Made by a program: the position numbers and the translations under genes. Shown here in pieces: positions 34,201-46,200 of a stretch of 64,000 nt of DNA (the stretch's first letter is position 1; each line of letters begins with the position of its first letter). This DNA is from Burkholderiales bacterium (GTDB lineage: Bacteria; Pseudomonadota; Gammaproteobacteria; Burkholderiales; Burkholderiaceae_C), in the NCBI GenBank assembly GCA_016703325.1, contig JADJCH010000063.1:310001-374000 (forward strand), given 5' to 3'. Under the pieces are notes generated by a model that saw nothing but the letters and a program-made list of their open reading frames with translations, was not told where the DNA came from and did no database searches.

Positions 34201-37200
34201 CCGTCACCCGGCGCCGCCCCGAGCGCCTCCAGCCGGAACTGCGCCGGGTTGATGACATGCAGCAGGTAATGCTCGGGCACGCCCGTGAACAGCTCGACCG
34301 GCTGGATGTTCACGCCGTCGCCGGGGTCGGTGTCCGCCGCGGCGAAGAGGAACAGATGGCGCGCCGGGTCGAAGCCCACCAGCGGATTGCCGTCTGCGCC
34401 CAGCACCTCGATCATGTCGGTGGTCAGCAGCGCCCGGTTGGCGCCGCCAAAGCTGCTGCTGGCGAACGGCGCATCCAGCACGTACCAGTCGGATGCGTCG
34501 CCCAGGCTGAAGCTCAGGTCCTCGATCACGGTGCCGGCGCTGGCACGGCCGAGCGTGCCCGCGTACAGCACGTTGTCATTGCGCCCGGAACTGCCGTTGC
34601 GCGTGGCGTACTCGAGCGCGTCCGGCACGGTGGTGCTCAGGTCGCCGGGCTCGGGGGCGCTGCCGTCGCCGGCCAGGATGTCGTCGCCATCGCCGCCGGT
34701 GACGCGGTCGTTGCCCGTCCCGCCCAGGATGAAGTCGTTGCCCGAGCCACCGCTGATGATGTCGTCGCCGGCGCCGCCGAACAGGCGGTCATTGCCGTCG
34801 CCGCCCAGGATTTCGAGGTTCGAGATCAGCGCCCGCTGCTCGAAGTCGCCGGGGTCGATGCCCCACTCGCTGTCGACCCCCTTGAACTTGAACTCAGGGT
34901 CGGCGTGGAACTCGTCGTCGCCTGCACGCAGATCGATCACCGTGCGCTCGACGCCGATGGTCTGGTAGAACAGGTATTGCTGCTCGTACACCCAGGCAGC
35001 ACCTGCGGCCCGCTGCGGCAGCAACGGCACCAGGGCGGTGCCCGGCGCGGCTGCGGCGTCCGGGATGCCGAAGCCGAGCTTGGCGGCCGGATCGGCGGCA
35101 CTGACCGTGATCTCCAGCGTCTCGCCCGCACCCGCTGCCACGGTGGCGAAGGTCAGGCGTTCGCCGTCGTAGCCTGCACGCACCAGGCCCTTCAGCGGCG
35201 AGCTGGGGGCATTGATGACGGCGTTCAGGTCGGCCACCAGGTCCAGCAGCGTGACGTTGTTGCCGGTTCCGTTGTCACCGGTGAAGGGCAGCACGAAGCT
35301 GCCGTTGATTTCGCCAGGCGTGCCCTTGTTCAGCGTCAGGCTGAAGTGCGCCTCGGCTTCCAGCGCGGGGCTGGCCAGGTCGCGCAGTGCCACCAGCGTG
35401 GCGGGCATGGCGCCGGCACGCTGGAATTCCTGGTTGGCGATGTCCCACACCTGGTTGGTGAACTCGTAGCGGTGCAGGAAGCGGTTCCAGCGGATGGAGG
35501 CAAAGTCCGGCACGTCGCGGCCGGTCCGGTCGGTGTCGCCGCCCAGGAACAGCACGCGGTCATCGCCCGCGCCGCCGTCGAAGCGCTCGTTGTAGGTCGG
35601 CACGAAGGTGTCGGACGCGGCCTCCTTGAAGGTCGGCACGAAGGTGTCCTGGTCGCGCTTGAGCAGCGGCAGGTCGTCCGTGATGATCTGGAAGGTGTCG
35701 TCGCCCGCTTCACCAAACAGCAGGTCCGAGGCCTGGCGGTCCAGGCCGCCGGTCAGCACGTCATTGCCCGACCCGCCGAAGATCCAGTCCTCGCCGGGGC
35801 CACCGGACAGGATGTCGTTGCCCGCGCCACCCAGGATCACGTCGCGGCGCACCGCGTCGCTGCGGGCGCCGAGGTTGACGACCACGGCGGTGTCGTTCGT
35901 GGCCGGGTCGACCAGGCCGTCCTTCAGGTCGAACACCAGGTTGTAGATGGTGGGGACGAGATTCGGGCTGTCGACGCGCAGCAGGTAGTCGGTGTCGGCC
36001 TGCAGGCCCGCCAGCGAGACCTGCGCCACCGCGGCGCCGCTCAGGTCCAGCACGTCGACCACCGCCGCGCCGATGTCGGGGAACAGGTCGTACCGGCCCG
36101 TGCCGGTGGCAGCCGCCGGGTTGTCCAGGTTCTCGAGCCGGACGCGCGCAAAGTAGGTGCCGGCGCTGAGCCCGTCGAGCGACACCTTGGCGCTGCGGTC
36201 TGCGCTGATCGCGATGTCCTTCACCGCAACCGAGCGCACCGTGTTCAGGGACTGGTCCAGGATGTCCAGGCGGAACACATCGCGCGGGTCGGCGACGATC
36301 TGCAGCAGGCTGAAGAAATCATCGGCCGTGCCCTGGGCAGCCAGCTGGAAGCGGAACCAGTCCTGGTCCAGCGGATTGTCGATGGTCAAGCCGCGCAGGC
36401 GCGACAAACCATCGATGCCCGCGATCTGGTAGGCGGTGGCGGCGCTGTCATTGCGCCCCGGCACGAGGTCGGGGGCGTCGCTGTTGCGGCTCAGCGCCCT
36501 CAGGGTGCCGTCGGCCTGGCGCTGGTAGACGGACAGGCCGAGGCCATCGATGGGCGAGGCGCTGTTCAGGCTGACCAGGGCCGAAGCGCCGGCGTTGGCC
36601 AGCAGCTGGAAGGCGAAGAAGTCGGTGTCCGCCGGGTTGTCGATGGTGAGGTTGGTGTAGGCCAGAGAGCTTGCGATGCGCAGGTCGGCGTTGGCCTGCA
36701 GGCCGTCCAGCAGGCCGAGCTGCGTGGCCGCGGTGTTGCCCCAAGCCACGTCGAGCGTCAAAGAGAAGCCGATGCCCGCCTGCAGGCCGCTGGCCACGCT
36801 GGGGGTGTAGGCCACTTCCCGCGTGGCCAGGGTGATCCGGTCGCCCTTGCGGCCGGCGATGACATGCTCACTGGCCCCGGCCCTGGCCAGAGCGACATTG
36901 AGGTCGGCCACCAGGTCGTCGATGCCGACGTTGTCTGCCGTGGAGAAGCCGACGCCGGGCGCGGGCCTGGCCGGCACGATGGCGGTGAACTGGCGGCCAT
37001 CGGCCAGCTGCACCGTGAAGTTCGCATCGTCGGACAACTGGCCATTGGACGGCGCAGCAAACGCCCCCACCACCACCGCAGCGCCGCCCAGGGCGAAGGG
37101 CTCGGTGGCCGTGTCGTTGCGCGAGCCGTACTCGGCCTTGTCCACCAGGATGGCGTTGCCGGCGAGGATCTCGACGCGGTCATCGCCCGCACCGGCGTCG

Positions 37201-40200
37201 ATCCAGACCGTCTTCTGCACCGTGGGGCCGACTGTGATCTGGTCGTTGCCGCCCAGGGCGTCGATGATGATGGCGAGGAAGTCACCTTCCGGCGGCAGCA
37301 GGTTGCCCACCAGCTGGCGTGTTGTGCTGTCGAGCGTGACCTGATCGACCTCGATGCCATCGGCGGCCTGGGTGCGCAGCGACGCGATCCCCAGCAGGAC
37401 GTCGTCGGGCGTCCAGATGTAGTTGCCCTGGCTGTCGCGGCCGTTGAAGTCCAGGCGCACCTGTGCATCGAACGAATAGTTGCCGTTGTTGTTGGTCAGG
37501 CGCGTGACCAGGTGGTGGTCGGCCAGCAGGCCGGGTTCGGTGACGTAGTCGACGCTGATCACGTCGTCGGCATTGGTCGCGCCGACGTACCACACCTTGT
37601 CGGTCTGCCGGGCGTACTCCTTCCAGTCGTCGCCGCCGAGACCGCCATCGAGCGACTCGAAGGTCGAGCCATCGACCCTGACCAGGGTGTCGTTGCCGCC
37701 GTTGCCGTACAGGAACCCCAGCCCCGTGCCGCCGTACAGCACATCGTCCTGGGCCGAACCGAGCATGCGGTCCAGGCCGGTGTCTTCCCGGTTGTAGGTG
37801 ATGTCGGTGGCGGGGTCGTCATTGAGACCGTCGCCGTCGCGGTCGCCGTTGGACGGCGCCAGGCTGCCATCCGGGCGCTGGAAGATGCCGAACTGGCCCG
37901 CGTCGAGCGCGATCGACGTGAGCGCGGCGCCAGCCGCGCTGGGCGCGGCACGGAAGACGAACCGCCCGTCCTTCAGGTCGGCGCGCACCCGGTCCGTGAG
38001 ATTGACGGTGGCGCCCGACGCATCGGTGGCCACGGCCAGTGCCGCGTTGAGGTCTGCCACCAGATTGCGCAGGCGCTGTTCGTCGACGCTGGTGATCAGA
38101 CTGGCGTTGATGGCGTTGGTGTTGTCGTTGGTCGCTGCAGCGCGCAAATCGACGTTGTAGGTCAGGCCATTCAGTGTCAGCGCAAAGCTGGCGTCGCCGT
38201 AGATGCGCCCGTCGGGCCGGCTCGGGGTACCGCCGGTCAGCAGCAGGTCTGCACCGAAGCTGCCGTTGGTGACCAGTTGGCCCGTGCCGGGGGCCGCCGA
38301 GGTGGGCACGACGCTCAGGTTGTCGATGCCGAAGGTGGCGACCGTGCTGTTGGTCCCGCTCAGCCGCAGTTCCGTGGTGGTGGCGGTGGCGGTGAAGACG
38401 AAGTCCAGCCTGCCTGACTTGGCCGCCGTGTCCTGCACGACAACGCTGTTGGCCATCACGCGCAGGAGATGGCTGTTGGCCACGATGTCGGCGCTGACCC
38501 GGTAGGTCACGCCCACCTGGGTGGCGATGGTCTGGCGGACGAAGGAATTCCCGAACGCGGCCCCATTGCGGGCGTAGCTCAGGTAGCCGTCGGCAGCGGA
38601 CACCTGGATGGCAATGCCGCTGACCGCGGCGTCAGGCACCCAGCCGGTCAGGGCACCCGCAGGGCCCGCGGGACGCTCGGCGCGTTGGCCGTCGCTGAAG
38701 CCCAGCTGGGTCTGCAAGGCGTTCGGGTCGAGCGACCAGGCATACAGCTCGTTGGTGCCCTGGCCGCCCAGCAGATCGTCATTGCCCTGACCGCCGAAGA
38801 GCCGGTCGTGATCGGCCGTGGTGCCGATGCCGGCGCCGCCGTCACCCCACAGCCGGTCATCGCCGCCCAGGCCGATCAGGACATCGCTGCCCGCGCCGCC
38901 GTCCAGGCGGTCACGCCCGGCGCCGCCGCGCAGCACGTCATTGCCCGGGCCACCATCGAACACGCCGACAAAGTCGTCGCTGCGGTTGTTGAGCGGCGCC
39001 AGGTCGAGCGGAACTTCTCCGCCGACGCTGCCGTCTGCGAACTCGATCGTGTCGTGGCCCAGCAGGCCCGACACCCGGAACTGTTCGACCAGCAGGTTGT
39101 TGCCATCCTTCCACTTCGCCTGGAAGGTGCGCTGGAACAAGGTGTTGCCGGCGTTCAGCGAATCGACCGTCTGGTAGGCCACCTGCAGCAGGTTGGCGTC
39201 GGTCGGGTTCTGCATCAACCGGATGCTGTCGTTCTGCGAACTGCCCTCGATCAGCAGGATGTCGGTGGCGTTGTCGTCCGCGACGTCGCCCTGGCTCTGG
39301 TTGCCGAAGTGGCCGTCGAAGTTCTCGGGCGTTGCATTGACCGCATAGGACGTGCGCGTGTCGAGCACCAGCATGTCGATGGCGGCGCCACCGTACAGCG
39401 TGTCGCGGCCGTTCTGGCCTTCCAGCCAGTCGGTGTCGGCGCCGCCCCAGAGGGTGTCGTTGCCGCCACCGCCCAGCAGCTGGTCTTCACCGCTGCCGCC
39501 AAACAGCACATCGGCCCCGCCGACCAGGGAGGCCTGGGTGTTCTTGGCGTAGTTGGGGCCGGACAGTTCCTCACCGTGCAGGTAGTCGTTGCCACCGTCG
39601 CCGAACATCAGGTCGGCACGCAGGTTGCCGAACAGCCAGTCGCCACCGGCGTCGCCATGCAGTTCGTCGCCACGCAGCACGACCTCGGCGGCCAGCGCGC
39701 TGGCCGACGCGTTGACCGTCACGTCGGCGTAGGCGTACAGGTAGTCGATGCCATCGCCGCCAAACAGGCGCTGCCCGGACTGGCTGTTGGGCGCCACGCT
39801 CGTGTCGCCGCCAATGCCAGCGTCGCCCTTGCGTCCGGCGTCGCCGAACAGATAGTCGTCGCCGGTGTCGCCATAGAGCATGTCGATGCCGGTGCCGCCA
39901 TGCACCACGTCGGAGTTGGCACCGCCACGCACGATGTCGTCGCCCGCGTCGCCCCACACCTCGTCGCTTGCCACGCCGCCGTCGATGTAGTCGGAGTCTG
40001 CGCCGCCGAACAGGAAGTCGGCGTCGCCGCCGCCGAAGATGAAGTCGATGCCGGCGCCACCCTCGATGCGGTCGCTGCCGTCGGTGGACAGCCCCGTCAG
40101 CGACAGGCCGTTGACCGCCACCGGCGTGATGCGTGGCGGTGTGAAGCCACTGCCCGCCAGGCCCGCTGCCAGCAGGGCGGCCTCGGCCTCGTCGAAGCCG

Positions 40201-43200
40201 ATGGGGCGCTGGAAGTTGTCGGCCGTGCCGAGATCCAGGACCGTGGGCGACACGTCCTCGAAGCCGCCCCAGAGGATGTCGTTGCCGGTGTCGCCGCGGA
40301 TGGTGTCGTTGCCGGCACCGCCGACGATGACGTCGTCATGGCTGCCACCGGCGATGTCGTCGTCGCCTTGATCGCCATAGATGGCATCGTCGCCGGAACC
40401 GCCTGAAATCAGGTCGTTGCCGAGGCGGCCGAAGATGCGGTCGTTGTCGGCGCTGCCGAAGATGGTGTCGACGCCCCAGTCGCCATAGATCAGGTCCTCG
40501 CCGGATCCACCGTCGATGAGGTGGGTGACCACGAACTCGCCGCCGGCCTCGTTGAGCAGCGCAAAGATGACGTCGTCGCCAGAGCCGCCCAGGATGTGGT
40601 CGCTGCCAGTGCCACCGCGCACCAGGTCATTGGCAGACCCTGCGTCGATGAAGTCGTCGCCCGCGTCGCCATCGATGGTGTCGGTGCCGGCATGGCCCCA
40701 GACGCGGTCTGTGCCTGCGCCCGCCGTGATGACGTCATTTCCGCCCTGGCCGTAGATGCGGTCGACGTCGTCGCCGGCGCTGATGGTGTCGTTGCCTCCC
40801 TCGGTCTCGCTGTGCAGGACGACCGTGCGTACGATGCCCGTGCTGCCCGGCAGCGCCGCCGGTGTGGCGTTGGCCGGTGTCGTGACCAGGCCTTCGTCGC
40901 CCAGGATGAAGTCGGCACCCAGGCCGCCAGTCAGCACGTCATGGCCGAGCCCGCCGATGATGTCGTCATCACCGCTGCCGCCATCGATGGTGTCGTTGCC
41001 GCCCTGGCCGTACAGGATGTCGCTGCCCAGACCACCGAGGATCACGTCGCCACGGTCGGTCAGGTCGGCAGACGCCGGGATCAGGCTGAGGGCGCGTTCA
41101 GGTGCGCGCACCGTGCCGTCGGTGTTGCGGATGACGCCGCTGGTGCGCCACAGGCGACCGTCACCACCGAGCACGACATCGTGACCATCGCCGGCGTCCA
41201 CGGTGTCGATGCCGAGGCCGGCGACGATGTCGTCGGCGCCGAGCCCGCCGGTGACGGTGTCGTCGCCACCCTGGGCAAAGATCCAGTCGTCACCGGAGCC
41301 GCCCACGACGATGTCGCCACCGTCTGCAACGGCCTGCGGGCCACCCGCGACTTCGGACTCGAGCAGCACATCGCGCCCGAGACTGCGCATGGCACCAGCA
41401 GCCAGCGCACCGCCAGACAGCGCGATCGTGCCGCGGTCGGCCAGGATGACGTCGCTGTCATCGCCGCCGTCGATGCTGTCGTTACCGGTGCCGCCGATGA
41501 TGTTGTCGTTGCCGACACCCCCGGTGATGACGTCGCTGGCCGCACCGCCGTCGATGAAGTCGCTGCCGGCCTCGCCGTGGAGGGTATCCCTGTCGGCGCC
41601 GCCATCCAGGCGATCGTCGTTGGCGCCACCCCACAGGATGTCAACGCCCGCACCGCCCCACACCTGGTCGTTGCCGTCGCCGGCAAAGACGGTGTCGTTG
41701 CCGTCGCCCGCATCGACCGTGTCACTGCCCGCACCCGCTGTGACGGTGTCGGCGTCGTCGCCGGCCCAGATCTGGTCAGCGCCGGTGCCGGTGGTGATGA
41801 CGTCCATGCCGGCATGGCCGTAGACGATGTTGGCGCCATCGCCTGCCGTGATGGTGTCGTTGCCCTTGCCGCCGAAGATGCGGTCATTGCCCGCGCCGGC
41901 GGCGATGGCGTCGTTGCCGCCGACCAGGCCGCGGTCGGTGTCTTCGATCTGGCTGACGGTGCCCCCCAGGTAGGTGAGCACCCCGCCGTCGCCGATGAGC
42001 ACGTTGTTGCCGCCCGCATCGGTGATCTGGTCGTTGCCGCCGCCACCGAACACGATGTCGGCCCCGCTGCCGGTGGTGATGACGTCGTTGCCGTCGCCAA
42101 AGGCCGCGCGGGCGCGCAGCACGCCGTCCTTGATGCGGCCTTCATCACCGAACACGATGTTCACGCCGCCACCGGCGTTGATGGTGTCGTCACCGGCCTC
42201 GCCGTAGACCGTGTCGTTGCCGGCGCCGGCGGTGATGTTGTCGCGGCCGAGGCCGCCACGGATGGTGGCCGCCCCGGCGGCGGCGCTCAGCGTGATGGTG
42301 TCGTCGCCTGCGCCACCGTCGATCTCGTAGGTGATGGCGCTGTTGGTGATGCCGGACAGGTTGACGACGTCATTGCCCTCGCCCGCCGCGACGATGATCT
42401 TGCTGACCCCCGAATAACGCTGCTCGAAGGTGATGCCGCCGAAGGCCGCACGCACGATCACCTCGTCCGCCGACCCGCCCTGCGTGACGGTGAAACTCTC
42501 GCCGAAGTCGACCGTGTTGTTGTTCTGCCGCTCCGCGGCGAATTCACCCATGTTGATCTGCAGCACACCGTTGCCGATGTTGCTGGCCAGCGTGGGCACG
42601 CGGGTGAACGGGATCTCGAAGTCCACCAACGTGATCGGTGGCGTGATGTTGAATTCCTTCTTGATCTCGAACAGGAACAGGTCGATCTCGAGGAAGGCGA
42701 ACAGCTTGGCGTACAACTGGCCGGTGACGTCGAACATGGCCAGCGGCGCCAGCGCCGGCTCGCCGTACTTCACCTCGTTGAGCACGTTGTCGACAATCTC
42801 GGTGACGCGCACGCGCCCGTCATGGTCGTTGTCGAAGAGATTGAAGAAGACATCGGCAAAGATGCCGCCGGCCACGCCGGCGCGCGCCACGCCCAGGTTG
42901 AGCTCGGCGGCGGCCGACAGGCCACCGCTGAGAGTGACCTCCGGAACGTCTGCCCCGCTGCCGTCCGGGTTGGCGGTGTCGCTGACGTAGAAGCCGTCGA
43001 AGATGAGGGCCGGGTTCCGGAAGCCGCTGTCGGCAAACTGCTGGATGCCTGACGTGTCGAAGCCGAAGGCGAAGTCGGCCCTCGCGCCGATCTTGCCGGT
43101 GATGGACGCCCCCAGCGGCCCGAAGATCGGGAAGAACTGCGTGTAGGAGAAGTCGACGACAAAGGCGCCCATGTCGTAGGTCAGCAGCACGGCCGGCCGC

Positions 43201-46200
43201 CCGAGCAGCAAGCCGAAGATCTGACCGGGGTCTTCCAGGATCGGGAAGGCGAAGCCGGCGCCTTGCTGCAGGCCGGACGTGAAGCTCTTGGTCGTGGACG
43301 CCGGCTTGCCTTCCAGCGCAGAGCCGAAGTTGAACCCCTGGTTGCGGGGTGCCGCGAATCCGCGCGACGTGGCGTTGCTCAGGTCCAGCGTCGGGCTGGT
43401 CAGCGACAACTGCAGACCCGGGTTGCTGATGTCGTACAGCGAGAAGCCACCGAAGTTGATCAGCAGGCTCTCGGTGTCGGTGGGAATGCTGTTGACGAAG
43501 GTGATGATGTCCGCGACGGACTTGATGAACGACACATCGACATTGCCGAACTGTGCAGCGATGTCCAGCAGGGTGATCGGCCCCGCCAGGTCGGAGATCA
43601 CCGGGATCGGCGCCGTCAGGATGTCCACGATCGGCTGGATCGGCTTGGTGATGTCCTGCACCGTGCCCAGCACCGGGCTGATGAAATCGCTGATGAAGGT
43701 GCCCAGGTCCAGGCTGATGTCCTGGAACTCCACCACCTTCAGACCATCGAGAACGGCGTCGCCCAGGTCACTCAAGTCGACATACTGACCGGCGGCCCGG
43801 TCGCCGATCTGCCAGTTCAGGAAGAACTCGCCGACGATCTTGGGGAAGGCGGTCGACGCACCGGGCACCAGGTCGCTGTTGAGCTGCAGGCTCAGGTCGA
43901 GTTCTGCAGCGGCGTCGGCCGCCAACCCGGCCGAGATACCGAGGCTGCCGAGTTCGGAGAACCCCAGCCGCTGGTCGTCGGCATTGCGGCGGTTGAAGAC
44001 GTCGATGGCGAAGGCCGCGCCGATGCCGGAGCTGCCGGCGTGGCGGGCATCGATGTCCTTGTCCCTGGCGGTCAGTTGCAGGAAGGCCAGCTTGCCGGTC
44101 AGGGCTGCATCGGGCAGCGTCGCCTCGACCTCGACACGCAACTCGTCGCCGTCGGCGATGTCCAGGTAGAAGCCTTCGGCGAAGCTGAGACCGAAGCCGA
44201 GGTCGAGATCCCAGTTCAGGTCGATGTCGAGGTTGCCTTCGGCCTCGAGCCCGATGGCGGGCAGGCCCAGGTCGAAGCCGATGCCGGCATCGACGAGGTT
44301 GATCGACTGGCCGAGCTTGAGATCCCAGCCCATGAAGAGCTGGTTCTGCGGCGTGCCGGCCGTGTTGACGTTGGTGGCCAGCCCGATGTCTGCGACGCTG
44401 GTCGCAGGCCCGCTGCCGTCCTGCTTGAGCAGGATGCCCAGCCCGCCAGGGCCCAGCAGCTCGAACAGCTTGCGCGAGATGAAGTTCTGGTTCGGGTTGC
44501 TGCTGTTCTGGATCTCGGTGCGGAGTCCTCGATGAAGCCTTCGCGGAAGTCTTCGATGAAGCGGGCACCGTCGGCGAGCTTGTCGCCCACCAAGGGCAGC
44601 GGCACGCTGAAGACCTCGCCGTCGAGAACGTCCTGCAGCCCTTCCAGGAAGAGGTCGATGCCATCGACGATCAGCAGCACGTTGTCGAGCAGACTGAAGT
44701 CCGACGGGTTCAGGGTGAACAGATCCGGCGGCACCACCACGCTGAAGCTCGACGGGTCGGTGAGGTCACCGCTCAGGGTGATGTCGCCCCGGTAGTTGGA
44801 CTCGTTCGGGAAGTACACCGGCAACGCGGCATCGACCGTGCCGCTGAAGTTGATGTCCACGTCCGAACCGAACTGCACATCCGACAGCAGCACCCGGCCC
44901 GCGGTGAAGATGGTCGGATCCAGGCCCGCACTGAATGCGGCGCCGATGCTGGCCGTGCCGTCCTGGATGGTCAGCCCGAACCCGCCCAGGGCAGCGACGA
45001 AGGACAGGTCATTGCCGGCGGCCGTCAGCGACCCCGTGATGCTGGTGTCATCAAAGATGTAGATGGACGTCGGGCTGGCCAGGTCGAAACCGAAGGCCAG
45101 GTCGATGGTGAGCGCGCCGCTGGCCTGCAGCCCCGCCGCAGCCGCCAGGTTGTCGCCGAATCCGGGAACGGCGAAGTCCACCGACAGCGATTCGGAGAAG
45201 CTCTCGTCGACACGCAGGTCGACCCGCAGGATGTCCAGGTCGTCACTGGTGTTGCCCGGCGTGCCGCCGTCATCGCGCACCAGGGACAGGCCGATCAGGT
45301 TGCTGTTCGACGGGATGCCGAACGCTTCCTTGAGCTTGTCTTCCAGGAACTGCAGCGTGCCCGCAGGGTTGTTGCGCGCCGCCTCGATGGCGGCATCGAG
45401 CCGGTCTGCGTAGCTCAGCAGGTCGTTGACCGAGACGTTGATGAGCGGGATGGGCTCATCCAGGAAGCCGAAGGATTCGAATTCACCCAGGAATTCGGAC
45501 AGCGCAATGAGGCCGTCGAGGATGGCGCTGAAGTCGAAGTCGAGGTTGTCGAACGCAACCAGTTCGCCCAGGTCCGGGAAGCTGAAGGAGAAGTCGGGCG
45601 CCTCGCCGGCAAACGGGTTGCCGATGTCGAGCAGGTTGATTTCCACCCGCGGGTTGGCGCCGAGGTCGATCCCCGGGATCGCGGGGTCGAGCGCGACGTC
45701 GAACACGAAGCTGCCGGAGCCGATGGTGGCCGGCGGCTGGATCAGGGCATCGAAGTTGTCGAGGTTCTGGAACAGTTCGGTCAGGGTGATGCGGCCGTCC
45801 AGCGCGACGGTGCCCGGATCCTGCAGGCCCAGGCTGATGCCGCCGTGCAGGTTGGCGTCGCCGGACAGGTCGATGCCGACGAAGCCGAACTTGGCCCCGG
45901 CGGACACGCCCGTGGGTGTGGTCAGGTCGAAATCGGCGCTGACCAGCGCGTTCTCGATGAAGAAGCGGTCTGACAGCCGCACGCCGCCGATGGCGCTGCC
46001 ATCGATCACCCCGTCGAGGCTGGCCGGGTCGGTGTCGTCGGTGCGCTGGATGCCCAGATGGGCTGCCGCGAGCGAGCCGTTCACCGACACGACCTGGAAC
46101 AGTGTGCTGCCTGTCGTGTTGTCAGTCAGCTTCAGCCCGGTGCCCGCTGCGTTGATGGTGGCGGTGACCTTGCCGCCGGTTGCGGCGTTGATGGCAGACA

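Noticed and set aside
23827..43052. Further long + strand frames (23827-26847, 27277-30393, 34161-38417, 38469-40406, 40521-43052)
   Set aside because: Same compositional shadowing; the - strand carries clear RTX, FG-GAP and LRR repeats over the same DNA.
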